The position numbers and the translations under genes were made by a program. DNA of 64,000 nt from Microbacterium phyllosphaerae (lineage in GTDB: Bacteria > Actinomycetota > Actinomycetes > Actinomycetales > Microbacteriaceae): the NCBI RefSeq assembly GCF_017876435.1, contig NZ_JAGIOA010000001.1:186001-250000 (forward strand), in the 5' to 3' direction. The notes below the pieces were generated by a model, which saw only the letters and a list, made by a program, of their open reading frames with translations, was not told the DNA's origin and made no database searches. Of this stretch, positions 34,832 to 44,537 are shown in pieces (the stretch's first letter is position 1; each line of letters opens with the position of its first letter).

Positions 34832-35037
34832 GAGGAGATGTTCCTTCGTGGCAGGACACCGCGCGCCAGGCGCGGAGCAGGGTCGTTCCCTGCTCCCACG
34901 GTAGAAAGCGCACTTTTCCTTCTCCTGAGCGCGCCCTACTCGGAGCCCGCGTCGAGCAGCCTTCCGTAGACTCGCCGGGTGGCGTGAATCACGCTGGGGA
35001 GGGCGATGGTCGCAGCCGGGAGAGGGCAGGGACGAAG

Positions 35038-35682
35038 GTGAGGGCACGATCGGCATTCGGTGTGCTGCGCCTGGCGACGGCATCCGTGTGCACCGTCGCG
35101 CTCGTGCATCGCCTGTTCTGGGGCCTGAGCTCGCGCACGATCGCGGGCGAGAACTTCTTCGCCTACCTGACCGTGCAGTCCAACTGCGCGCTCGTCGTCG
35201 TGCTGCTGATCGGGGCGGTGCTGGCGTTCATCCGGCCCGCGGATCCACGCTGGTTCACCGTCTCCTTGGCGCTGGTGCTGACCTGGACGATCACCGCAGG
35301 GCTCGCCTTCGCGCTGATCGTGTGGCAGGCGGGATTGCGCGGCATCCGCGTCGACGTGCCCTGGTCCGATCAGGTGCTGCATTTCTATCTGCCCGCGTGC
35401 ACGGCCATCGCCTGGGTGCTCACGCCGGGGCACCGCGGTGTGCCGTGGTGGGTCGTGCCGACGGCACTGGCCTTTCCCCTCGCCTGGGGAGGGGTCACCC
35501 TGTGGCGCGGCCCCTCGGTGGGCTGGTACCCCTACTACTTCCTGGATCCTCGTCAGGTGTCGGGCCCGCCCGAGTTCCTGCTGACGAGCGCGATCGCTCT
35601 GGCGATCTTTGCCCTCGTCGCAACGGTCATCGTGCTCGTCAGCAGGATGCGACGGCGAGGCCACGAGCGCCCCGAGGTCTGA
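35038..35682 (+). CDS. Pr6Pr-like (FAR-17a/AIG1-type) six-helix membrane protein
   Basis: About 214 residues from GTG 35038, with six hydrophobic helices. FFAYLTVQSNCALVVVLLIG and LHFYLPACTAIAWVLTPGHR match the Pr6Pr family of six-helix membrane proteins, related in fold to eukaryotic AIG1/ADTRP hydrolases; conserved Asn and His residues near the membrane face would be the catalytic pair if the family analogy holds. The start is uncertain: GTG 34984 is in frame and lies just after a TAGACT box (34967-34972), while GTG 35038 has AGGGA nearby. Convergent with the amine oxidase gene, 18 bp apart. Confidence 0.7.
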   Translation: MRARSAFGVLRLATASVCTVALVHRLFWGLSSRTIAGENFFAYLTVQSNCALVVVLLIGAVLAFIRPADPRWFTVSLALVLTWTITAGLAFALIVWQAGLRGIRVDVPWSDQVLHFYLPACTAIAWVLTPGHRGVPWWVVPTALAFPLAWGGVTLWRGPSVGWYPYYFLDPRQVSGPPEFLLTSAIALAIFALVATVIVLVSRMRRRGHERPEV

Positions 35683-35700
35683 ACCCCGCGCAGGACCCCG

Positions 35701-37089
35701 CTAGACGGCGGTGAGGAACGGCGCGAGCGAGGCGATCGCCGCCTCCAGCACCTTCTGATCGTCGAGCTTCGCGAACGCGTCGGCGGCTTCTCCTCCGACG
35801 ATGCCGACGACGACGTCCTCCCCCGTGACCGGGGCGAGGTTGAACCAGGTGCGGATGAGCCCGTCGCCGCCGACGGCATGCCAGATCGCCGCCTCGGGTT
35901 CGCCCTCGGTCTGCGGCGCCGCGAAGGCGAGCGGCTCGTCGAACCTCAGCCAGACGGTCTCGATGCGCCCCATGCCGAGCGCGGCGATCGCACCGCGGTG
36001 GCCGAACGGCAGCGCCGGAGCGAACTGCAGCCCCTCACCCTTGAGCACTCCGAGCGGCACCGTGATCAGCACCCGGTCGAACGACAGCGATTCGCCCGAC
36101 GCGATGCCGAGACTCACACCCTTCTCGTCGTAGGCGATGCGGCTCACGGGCGACGAGAGACTGAGCTTCGCACCGTCGAGCAGCCCCTCGATCACAGGCG
36201 TCAGGTCGCCGAGCGGCGCGATGTACTCATCGGCCGGAAGCGCCGGCGGGAACCACGACGACTCCTGCGCGGCGTCAGCCCCGGAGAACGCCGTGATCGA
36301 GGCGAGCAGCGCCGCGAGCCCCGGCTCGGTGGGGTCGGCCCCCGCCTCGGTCAGCGCATCCTCGAGAGAGATGTCGGTGACGCCCTGCTGCGCCGAGGCG
36401 ATCGCCGCCTGCACGGGCTCGGTGGAGACCGGCTCGACGTCGCCGTCGGCGGACCGCCATCGCGTTCCGGTGAGCGAGACGTCGCGGACATCGAGCTCGG
36501 TGAGGTGGTCGCGTATCTCACCGTCGGATGCGCCGAGAAGCCATCCTCCCAGCTGCGCCGGGAAGGGCCAGGCCTTGTCGTCGACGACGGAATGGATGCG
36601 TCCGCCGACGCGATCGCGCGCCTCGAAGACCGTGACCTGCAGACCGTCGGCGACGAGCCGTGCTGTCGCCGCGGCCCCGGCCAACCCCGCGCCGATCACC
36701 GCGACCCGTTCGCCTGTCGCCGCCGCACGCAGGAGCTGCCCGGCGGCGCGGTCACCCGAGCGGAGAGCGCCCGCGATCGTGCCCGGCGCCTCGGTGTCAG
36801 TCGCTTCGCCAGACAGGAACAGGCGGTCGTCGATCGGCTCCGCGAGCGCATCGCGTTCGCTGACCTGTGTGCCGACGGGCGTGAAGCTCGCGGCGCCGAG
36901 CGCGAAGGGATCCGTGGACCACGAGCTGCGGGCGAACGCCGCCGGGGTGATCGTGTCGGATGTCGGCTTCGGAGTCGGCGACCGGTCGGGCGTGGGCGAC
37001 GGCGCCGGCTCGGGCGTGCAGGAGGCCAGCAAGACCCCCAGAACGCCGGCTCCGGCGCCCATCAGCAGTGTGCGACGCGTCATCCTCAT
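35701..37089 (-). CDS. Tat-exported lipoprotein flavin amine oxidase, apparently circularly permuted
   Basis: 462 residues. A twin-arginine signal (TRRTLLMGAGAGVLGVLLA) ends in the lipobox LASC (Cys24), followed by a Pro/Ser/Thr linker. Residues ~54-120 (WSTDPFALGAASF, RDALAEP, RLFLSGEATD, PGTIAGALRSGDRAAGQLL) are the block that normally ENDS flavin amine oxidases. The dinucleotide-binding start RVAVIGAGLAGAAATARL comes only at ~128, and the protein stops at VVGIVGGEAADAF plus ~25 residues, where others continue into that block. So the order is C-terminal block then N-terminal domain. FAD-dependent oxidation of an amine outside the membrane is expected; substrate unknown. ATG 37089 or 37083. 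Confidence 0.85.
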   Translation of the reverse strand: MRMTRRTLLMGAGAGVLGVLLASCTPEPAPSPTPDRSPTPKPTSDTITPAAFARSSWSTDPFALGAASFTPVGTQVSERDALAEPIDDRLFLSGEATDTEAPGTIAGALRSGDRAAGQLLRAAATGERVAVIGAGLAGAAATARLVADGLQVTVFEARDRVGGRIHSVVDDKAWPFPAQLGGWLLGASDGEIRDHLTELDVRDVSLTGTRWRSADGDVEPVSTEPVQAAIASAQQGVTDISLEDALTEAGADPTEPGLAALLASITAFSGADAAQESSWFPPALPADEYIAPLGDLTPVIEGLLDGAKLSLSSPVSRIAYDEKGVSLGIASGESLSFDRVLITVPLGVLKGEGLQFAPALPFGHRGAIAALGMGRIETVWLRFDEPLAFAAPQTEGEPEAAIWHAVGGDGLIRTWFNLAPVTGEDVVVGIVGGEAADAFAKLDDQKVLEAAIASLAPFLTAV

Positions 37090-37257
37090 CGTGTCGCAAC
37101 GATACCGCGCGCGGATGGATGCGCGGGTTCGGTATTCCCTTCTGCACCGAAGCGGGGCTCGCCCCGACTCTCCCCAGACCCGCAGGATCGCGCACGGGCG
37201 GTCGGCGTCCGACGACCCCACACTGCCATTCTGGCGCGACGCTCACAGGATGGAGTC

Positions 37258-37680
37258 ATGACGATGAACGAGCCTCAGGTCTGGACGCTCATAGGGGTGT
37301 TCGGTGCCGCACTCCTGGGTGGCTTCACCCTTGTGACGACGCATTTCGGCAGAGTGGTGCGGGCCGAGATCGGCCGTCTCGACGGCACGCTCTCCGGAAA
37401 GATCGGCCATCTCGAGGGAACACTCACCGGGAAGATCGAGGCGCTGGACGGCAGGCTCACCGGACAGATCGAAGCACTCGACCACCGACTCACTGGGCAG
37501 ATCGAAGCGCTCGACCACCGACTCACTGGGCAGATCGAAGCACTCGACCACCGACTCACTGGACAGATCGAAGCGCTCGATGCGCATCTGAACGGTCGCA
37601 TCGACATACTCGACCACCGACTCGACACCCTCGACAAGGAGGTCGCGAACCTCGCCACCAAGGTGTGGCGATCGTCGTAG
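37258..37680 (+). CDS. Membrane-anchored 11-residue-repeat coiled-coil protein, unknown
   Basis: 140 residues. One membrane helix (about 9-27, TLIGVFGAALLGGFTLV) is followed by a nearly pure coiled coil of 11-residue units of the type LTGQIEALDHR, seven or eight copies, the central four almost identical in DNA. Eleven-residue (hendecad) periodicity predicts a long right-handed or straight coiled coil projecting from the membrane, probably oligomeric. I know no assigned function. ATG 37258 has AGGATGGAG upstream. It lies alone between the amine oxidase gene and hspR, facing the latter. Confidence 0.75.
   Translation: MTMNEPQVWTLIGVFGAALLGGFTLVTTHFGRVVRAEIGRLDGTLSGKIGHLEGTLTGKIEALDGRLTGQIEALDHRLTGQIEALDHRLTGQIEALDHRLTGQIEALDAHLNGRIDILDHRLDTLDKEVANLATKVWRSS
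37456..37587 (+). repeat. Four 33-bp tandem repeats (hendecad coiled coil)
   Basis: Units at 37456-37488, 37489-37521, 37522-37554 and 37555-37587, each starting CTCAC(C/T)GG and containing CAGATCGAAGC(A/G)CTCGA; alternating A/G at one base suggests a recent duplication of a 66-bp pair. Degenerate copies flank them on both sides. Confidence 0.95.
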
Positions 37681-37697
37681 GGGTCGCCCTCGGCGGG

Positions 37698-38129
37698 TCA
37701 GTCCCGCCCGCCGCCCGGATGCCAGAGGACGACCTCGGCCGAGCGGCGGAGGCGGCGACCACTGGGCATCGGGATGACACCCGCGGCACCGGCGGCGAAC
37801 ACGCGGACGCCGGGGCGGTTCTCCCGCTCCGCACGCAGCGCGGCGTCGAGCTCTGCGACGCGGCGCCGCAGCATCCGATTCTCGTCTTCCAGATCGAGGA
37901 GTCGGGCGATGGCCGGGAGGCTCACGCCCTCGGACGACAGCTGGGCCACCTCGCGGAGCTGCTCGATGTTGCGGGTCGAATAGCGGCGCGAGCCGCCGGA
38001 TGTGCGGCCGGGCACCACGAGTCCGATGCGGTCGTACTGCCGAAGGGTCTGGGGGTGCATGCCCGAGAGCTCAGCCGCGACGGCGATCGCGAACACCGGG
38101 GTGTCGGCATCCATGCGCTGGTCAGCCAC
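37698..38129 (-). CDS. hspR: HspR, MerR-type heat-shock repressor
   Basis: 143 residues. A MerR helix-turn-helix (about 14-60, with AAELSGMHPQTLRQYDRIGL and SGGSRRYSTRNIEQL) precedes a coiled dimer helix (about 78-105) and a variable tail. The MHPQTLRQYDR segment is typical of HspR. It represses dnaK operon and clpB transcription at HAIR sites and uses DnaK as co-repressor in Streptomyces; that DnaK feedback is inferred here. The start is GTG 38129 with GAGG upstream; ATG 38114 is less likely. It is the last gene of dnaK-grpE-dnaJ-hspR. Its stop codon falls in the loop of a small hairpin, GGCGGG-TCAGT-CCCGCC (37692-37708), a possible terminator. Confidence 0.92.
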   Translation of the reverse strand: MADQRMDADTPVFAIAVAAELSGMHPQTLRQYDRIGLVVPGRTSGGSRRYSTRNIEQLREVAQLSSEGVSLPAIARLLDLEDENRMLRRRVAELDAALRAERENRPGVRVFAAGAAGVIPMPSGRRLRRSAEVVLWHPGGGRD

Positions 38130-38187
38130 TGTGGATCACCTCTTCCTCGGTGCTCGCGTTCGTCATCGTTCTCTTCCGACCGAATCT

Positions 38188-39177
38188 CTACCGACGGGCC
38201 TTGGCCATCAGGTCGGCCCGGGGGTTCTCAGACGGCTCGAGTGCCTGGAACTTCTCCAGCGCCTCCCGAGCAGCCTCGTCGAGGTGCGACGGCACCGCGA
38301 TCTGCAGCTCGGCGAGCAGGTCGCCCGTGCCCTTCGAGGTGGTCACGCCGCGTCCCTTGACGCGCAGCACGCGTCCGGACGGGGTGCCGGGGGCGACACG
38401 GAGCTTGACCGTGTCGCCGCCGAGCGTCGGAACCTCGATGGTCGCGCCGAGCGCCGCCTCGGTGAAGGTCACCGGCACGACCACCCGCAGGTTCAGTCCC
38501 TCGCGGGTGAACACCGGATGCGGCCGCACCGCGATCTGCACCACGACGTCACCGCGCTCCCCGCCGTCCGGCGAGGGGCGGCCGCGGCCGCGGAGCCTGA
38601 TCTTCTGACCGTCGGCGACGCCGGCGGGGATCTTCACCTTGAACGGCTTGCCGTCTTCGCCCTGCAGGCTGATGGTCTCACCCTGCACGGCGGTGGCGAA
38701 GTCGAGCGTGGTGCGCGCCGTGACGTCGGCTCCCTTCTGGGGGCCGCCGAACCCGCGGAATCCACCGGAGGTCTGCCCGAACCGACCGGAGCCGAACGAG
38801 CCACCCTGACCCTGATTGAACATCGCGAAGATGTCCTCGAAGTCGGCGGACTGCTGCTGCCCTCGCCCCTGCTGCCCGAACCGGCTGAAGACGTCTTCGA
38901 AGCCGCCCGCGCCCGTGCCGCCCGCCGTGAAGCGTGCGCCCGAGCCCATCGCGCGGATCTCGTCGTACTCCTTGCGCTGTTCCGCGTCAGAGAGCACCGA
39001 GTACGCCTCGCTGATCTCTTTGAACTTCGCCTCGGCCTTCTCGTCACCCTGATTGGAGTCGGGGTGGTATTTGCGAGCGAGCTTTCGGTACGTCTTCTTG
39101 AGATCGGCGTCGCTGACGTCCTTCGAGACCCCGAGGGTCTTGTAGAAGTCCTTGTCGAACCAGTCCTGGCTAGCCAT
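38188..39177 (-). CDS. dnaJ: DnaJ chaperone, type without zinc fingers
   Basis: 329 residues. The J-domain (about 8-72) carries His38-Pro39-Asp40, needed to stimulate DnaK ATPase. A Gly/Phe/Gln-rich region follows (about 80-145), then the two substrate-binding beta domains with GVADGQKIRLRGRGRPSPDG. No CxxCxGxG zinc repeats are present, so this is a type II (CbpA-like) DnaJ, the form usually found in actinobacterial dnaK operons as DnaJ1. ATG 39177 starts just 7 bp after the grpE stop codon. Confidence 0.94.
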   Translation of the reverse strand: MASQDWFDKDFYKTLGVSKDVSDADLKKTYRKLARKYHPDSNQGDEKAEAKFKEISEAYSVLSDAEQRKEYDEIRAMGSGARFTAGGTGAGGFEDVFSRFGQQGRGQQQSADFEDIFAMFNQGQGGSFGSGRFGQTSGGFRGFGGPQKGADVTARTTLDFATAVQGETISLQGEDGKPFKVKIPAGVADGQKIRLRGRGRPSPDGGERGDVVVQIAVRPHPVFTREGLNLRVVVPVTFTEAALGATIEVPTLGGDTVKLRVAPGTPSGRVLRVKGRGVTTSKGTGDLLAELQIAVPSHLDEAAREALEKFQALEPSENPRADLMAKARR

Positions 39178-39184
39178 CGATCAC

Positions 39185-39802
39185 CTACTCTGCGGGAACG
39201 GCGACGACGACCTTCGCGGGACGCAGCTCGACATCACCGAGGCGGTAACCCACCTCGACGACTTCGAGCACCGTGGTCTTTTCGACGCCCGGGGTGGGCT
39301 GCTGGAAGATCGCCTCGTGGCGCTGCGGGTCGAATTCCTCGCCCTTCTCACCGTACGAGACGACACCGAGGCGCTCCACCACCGTGCGCACCTTGCCCGC
39401 GATCACGGCGAAGGGCGTGCCCTCGACCAGATCGCCGTGCTGGGCGGCGCGGTCGAGATCGTCGAGCACGGGGATGAGGCCCTTGGCGGCCTCGCCCTTC
39501 GCGCGCTCGATCTCGACCTGACGCTGCTCTTCGGTGCGGCGGCGGTAGTTGGCGTACTCGGCCTGGAGGCGCTTGAGGTCGTGCAGGAGCGCGTCCTCGG
39601 CATCCGCGAGCGCGGCATCCCCTGCGGCGGCCTCAGCCGTCTGATCCGCGTTCAGGATGTCGTCGATCGTGAAGTCCGCGTCGGAACCCTCCGCGGCCCT
39701 GGCCTCATCGGAGTCCGGGTTCTGCGGCGCGGGGCCGGATGCCTGAGCATCCGACCCCTCGCCGCGAACCTCGTCGTCACCTTCGAAGTTCTTGTCCGTC
39801 AT
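39185..39802 (-). CDS. grpE: GrpE nucleotide exchange factor
   Basis: 205 residues. A disordered acidic N-terminus (about 1-65) is followed by the long dimer-forming helix (ALLHDLKRLQAEYANYRRRT near 90) and the beta domain ending EVVEVGYRLGDVELRPAKV, the standard GrpE C-terminus. It releases ADP from DnaK. It starts 2 bp after the dnaK stop codon. Confidence 0.94.
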   Translation of the reverse strand: MTDKNFEGDDEVRGEGSDAQASGPAPQNPDSDEARAAEGSDADFTIDDILNADQTAEAAAGDAALADAEDALLHDLKRLQAEYANYRRRTEEQRQVEIERAKGEAAKGLIPVLDDLDRAAQHGDLVEGTPFAVIAGKVRTVVERLGVVSYGEKGEEFDPQRHEAIFQQPTPGVEKTTVLEVVEVGYRLGDVELRPAKVVVAVPAE

Positions 39803-39804
39803 GA

Positions 39805-41667
<1,863 letters not shown>

Positions 41668-41726
41668 GTGATTCTCCTTTGTTGCTGAGGTTGATGTGGT
41701 CTGGAAATCCGGGGCGATCAGGGAAA

Positions 41727-41747
41727 CCTGAGTCGCGATGACTCAAC
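41727..41747. promoter_or_regulatory. HAIR operator 1 upstream of dnaK
   Basis: CCTGAGT-N7-ACTCAAC, 12 of 14 positions identical to the HspR consensus CTTGAGT-N7-ACTCAAG, 60 bp upstream of the dnaK start codon. Confidence 0.88.
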
Positions 41748-41779
41748 TGTACTCCGACGTCCGGATGCTGTCAAACAAA

Positions 41780-41800
41780 GTTGATATGAATCGGCTCAAC
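41780..41800. promoter_or_regulatory. HAIR-like operator 2 upstream of dnaK
   Basis: GTTGATA-N7-GCTCAAC, a weaker match embedded in the perfect dyad AAAGTTGA-N11-TCAACTTT (41777-41803). Several HAIR copies upstream of dnaK are known in Streptomyces. It lies near the start of the divergent CbiX-type gene but 137 bp from it. Confidence 0.65.
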
Positions 41801-41924
41801 TTTGGTCTGGCCGCGTTTCCGACCGGACCTACGAGCCCACACATCCGCACCCGCACATCCGCGCCCGCACATCCGCCCCGGGCCGGAGCGAGATGCTCGA
41901 AACACCGTCGTCACACGGCTCGCC

Positions 41925-41930
41925 TACAGT
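41925..41930 (+). promoter_or_regulatory. -10 box TACAGT of a leaderless transcript (chelatase gene)
   Basis: TACAGT, 6 nt, ATG 41937. Confidence 0.6.
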
Positions 41931-41936
41931 CTCAGC

Positions 41937-42677
41937 ATGCGCCGCCCGATCCTGCTCGCCGTCTCACATGGGACCTCGGATGCCGAAGGCGCCCGAGCGA
42001 TCGCCGACCTGGTCGACGCCGTCGCGGCAGCCGTCCCCGACGTCGAGGTGCGCAGCGCCTTCGTCGACGTGCAGCAGCCCGACGCGGCCGACCTCCTGCC
42101 GACGATCGAGGGCCCGGTCGTGATCGTGCCGCTGCTGCTGTCACGCGGTTTCCATGTGCACCACGACCTGCACGGCATGGCGGCGAAGAAGGCGGATGCC
42201 GTCGTCAGCAACCCGATGGGACCCGACCCTCGACTCGCTGAGGTGCTGGCGGATCGCCTCGCCGACGCATCGGCCGATACGCCCTCCGCCGACACCGGAG
42301 CCCGCGAGCCCGTGATTCTCGCGGTCGCCGGCTCTCGCGACGCCGACTCCTTGACGGATGCCGAGGCCATGGCGTCCCTGCTCTCCCTCCGCCTCGGCGC
42401 GCGGGTCGAGCTCGCCTACCTCGCCGCCCGTCAGCCCGATCTGCCCACGGCGGTCGCCGCGCACCCGGACGCGGTCGTCTCGACCTATCTGCTCGCTCAG
42501 GGGTTCTTCTTCGACATGACCGTGAGCCAGGCCGACGGCAGAACCGTCACCCTGCCCCTGCTCGACGGAACCACCGTGCCGCAGCCCCTGATCGACCTCA
42601 TCGTCGCCCGCTACGACGAGGCGTCGGCGCGACTGCTCTCCCCCGTCGGCCCGATCACCGAAGCCGCACGATCGTGA
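41937..42677 (+). CDS. Sirohydrochlorin chelatase (CbiX family)
   Basis: 246 residues, two halves of the CbiX fold. PILLAVSHGTSDAEGARAIA with the catalytic His10 is at the N-terminus, and VVIVPLLLSRGFHVHHDLHG near 68 holds further metal-site His residues. It inserts a metal, probably Fe2+ to make siroheme, into sirohydrochlorin. It overlaps the uroporphyrinogen methyltransferase gene by four bases, so the pair makes siroheme for sulfite or nitrite reductase. The NAD-dependent precorrin-2 dehydrogenase step is not encoded here. Confidence 0.88.
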   Translation: MRRPILLAVSHGTSDAEGARAIADLVDAVAAAVPDVEVRSAFVDVQQPDAADLLPTIEGPVVIVPLLLSRGFHVHHDLHGMAAKKADAVVSNPMGPDPRLAEVLADRLADASADTPSADTGAREPVILAVAGSRDADSLTDAEAMASLLSLRLGARVELAYLAARQPDLPTAVAAHPDAVVSTYLLAQGFFFDMTVSQADGRTVTLPLLDGTTVPQPLIDLIVARYDEASARLLSPVGPITEAARS

Positions 42678-43453
42678 CAGCCGACGGCATCGACCCGACC
42701 GCCGGATCCGTCACGACCGCCGGATCCGTCACGCTCGTCGGCGCCGGCCCCGGCGATGCCGGGCTGCTGACCGTGCGGGGGCTCCGTGCGCTGCAGGAGG
42801 CCGAGGTGATCGTCGCCGACCGACTCGGGGCGCGAGCCGTGCTCGCCCAGCTCGCCGATGACGGCGTACGGATCGATGCCGAGGTCGTCGACGTCGGCAA
42901 GCTCCCCGGTCACCATCCTGTGCCCCAGGACGGCATCAACGAGCTGCTCGTGTCGCTCGCCCACGAGGGGCGCCGCGTGGTGCGGTTGAAGGGCGGCGAC
43001 CCGTTCGTCTTCGGCCGGGGACGGGAAGAGCAGCTGTTCTGCGAAGCGGCCGGCATCCCCGTCGAGGTGATCCCCGGCGTGACGAGCGCCGTCGCCGTGC
43101 CGGGGCTGGCCGGCATCCCCCTGACACAGCGCGGCGTCGCCGAGACGTTCACCGTCGCCAGCGCCCACGACCAGATCGAGGCGCTCGGCGGTGGGCGCGA
43201 CCACACCGTGGTGCTGCTGATGGGCGTGAACACCCTCGGTCACTCCGCGCATGTCCTGGCCTCGGGCGCGCGCGGAGGCGACTGCCCCGTCGCGATCATC
43301 GAAGACGCATTCGGCGCACGCGAGCGTGTGACCGTCGGCACGCTTGAGACGATCGCCCACCTCGCTGCGGCTCGGCAGGTGCGATCCCCCGCGGTCGTCG
43401 TGATCGGCGACGTCGTCGCCCTCAGCCCATACGCCGGGATCGCCCCGAGTTAG
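42674..43453 (+). CDS. cobA: Uroporphyrinogen-III C-methyltransferase
   Basis: 259 residues, single-domain SUMT. VTLVGAGPGDAGLLTVRGLR near 18, then LKGGDPFVFGRGREEQLFCE near 105 and a stretch around VIPGVTSAVAVPGLAGIPLT near 133 are the conserved SAM and substrate blocks. It adds two methyl groups to uroporphyrinogen III to give precorrin-2. The start is GTG 42674 (GTGA overlap with the chelatase stop). The short N-terminal extension holds a duplicated 18-bp segment encoding TAGSV twice. Confidence 0.93.
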   Translation: MTADGIDPTAGSVTTAGSVTLVGAGPGDAGLLTVRGLRALQEAEVIVADRLGARAVLAQLADDGVRIDAEVVDVGKLPGHHPVPQDGINELLVSLAHEGRRVVRLKGGDPFVFGRGREEQLFCEAAGIPVEVIPGVTSAVAVPGLAGIPLTQRGVAETFTVASAHDQIEALGGGRDHTVVLLMGVNTLGHSAHVLASGARGGDCPVAIIEDAFGARERVTVGTLETIAHLAAARQVRSPAVVVIGDVVALSPYAGIAPS

Positions 43454-43502
43454 GTGACCCTCAGTCGCGAGGTGGCAGACTGGATGCGACGGAAGGGCAC
43501 TG

Positions 43503-44483
43503 ATGACTGACACGGACGCCTACGACGTGCTCGTGATCGGCGGTGGCCCCGCCGGGCTCTCCGCCGCCCTCAACCTCGGCCGCTCCCTCATGCGCGTGCT
43601 CGTCGTCGACGCGGATCGCCCGCGCAACGCCGCCACCCTGAACTCGCACGGGTTCCTCACCCGCGACGGGGTGCCGCCGCACGAACTGCGCCGCATCGCC
43701 CGCGAGGAGCTCGCCGCCTACCCGAACATCGAGGTGCGCACCCGCGTGCGGGTGCTCGAGCTCGAACGCACGGATGCCGGTGGGCAGTCGGATGCCGGCA
43801 GTGGGACGGATGTCGGCGGAGAGCACTCCCGCTTCACGGCATCCATCGGCCGCAAGGACCCGTCCGAGGTGGTCGCCGCGCATTCCGTACTGCTGGCCAC
43901 AGGCCTCCGCGAGACCCTCCCCGACGTGCCGAACCTGCGCGGCTTCTACGGCATCAGCCTGTTCAGCTGCGCGGCCTGCGACGCGTGGGAGATGCGCGGG
44001 AGACGACTCGCGCTCATCGGCACGACGCCTGACCTCGCCGACCGCGCGCGGCTCATCGCGCGCTGGACCGACGAGCTCACCGTGTTCACGCTCGGCGCCG
44101 ACACCGTGTCGACCGCGCAGGAGGCCGAGCTCACCGCCGCAGGCGTCGCGATCGTGCGGCATCCGATCACCGAACTCGTCGGCGACCGGGGCCGTATCGA
44201 GGCGATCAAGGTCAGCGACGGAACGGTCGTCCCGGTCGAGGGCGGGTTCGTACGCCCGGAGTGGGAGACCGACCTGTCGTTCCTGCGCGACTTCGCCCCG
44301 TCGGTCGATCACGACGGACACCTCGTGACGGATCGCTCGGGCCGCACCGACGTCCCGGGGCTCTACGCGGCAGGCGACGCCGCGATCCCCGGCCCGCAGC
44401 AGCTCATCGTCGCGGCCGGTGCCGGTGCGCGGGTGGCGTCGGTGATGGTGCAGGATGCCGTCGGCATCGCATCGGCGCACTGA
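43503..44483 (+). CDS. Thioredoxin-reductase-like FAD/NAD(P) oxidoreductase
   Basis: 326 residues. DVLVIGGGPAGLSAALNLGR opens the FAD domain (about 8), and SCAACDAWE near 158 holds a CxxC pair in the position of the thioredoxin reductase redox disulfide. GLYAAGDAAIPGPQQLIVAA near 290 is the closing FAD motif. The NAD(P) domain has a degenerate glycine motif (LIGTTPDLADRA), so the electron donor is uncertain, and it may be one of the NADPH-poor or ferredoxin-like variants. ATG 43503 has GGAAGGG upstream. It follows cobA by 49 bp; no thioredoxin gene is adjacent. Confidence 0.85.
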   Translation: MTDTDAYDVLVIGGGPAGLSAALNLGRSLMRVLVVDADRPRNAATLNSHGFLTRDGVPPHELRRIAREELAAYPNIEVRTRVRVLELERTDAGGQSDAGSGTDVGGEHSRFTASIGRKDPSEVVAAHSVLLATGLRETLPDVPNLRGFYGISLFSCAACDAWEMRGRRLALIGTTPDLADRARLIARWTDELTVFTLGADTVSTAQEAELTAAGVAIVRHPITELVGDRGRIEAIKVSDGTVVPVEGGFVRPEWETDLSFLRDFAPSVDHDGHLVTDRSGRTDVPGLYAAGDAAIPGPQQLIVAAGAGARVASVMVQDAVGIASAH

Positions 44484-44524
44484 CAGCCGCCGGATCCGTC
44501 CCGCGAGCGCGCGTGGGCCCCGAC

Positions 44525-44530
44525 TAGGCT
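44525..44530 (+). promoter_or_regulatory. -10 box TAGGCT of a leaderless transcript (lipoprotein)
   Basis: TAGGCT, 7 nt, ATG 44538; no ribosome site. Confidence 0.6.
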
Positions 44531-44537
44531 GACCGGC

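Noticed and set aside
41680..41936. tRNA or small RNA gene between dnaK and the chelatase gene
   Set aside because: No cloverleaf-compatible arms or T-loop sequence is visible. The dyads there match HAIR operators.
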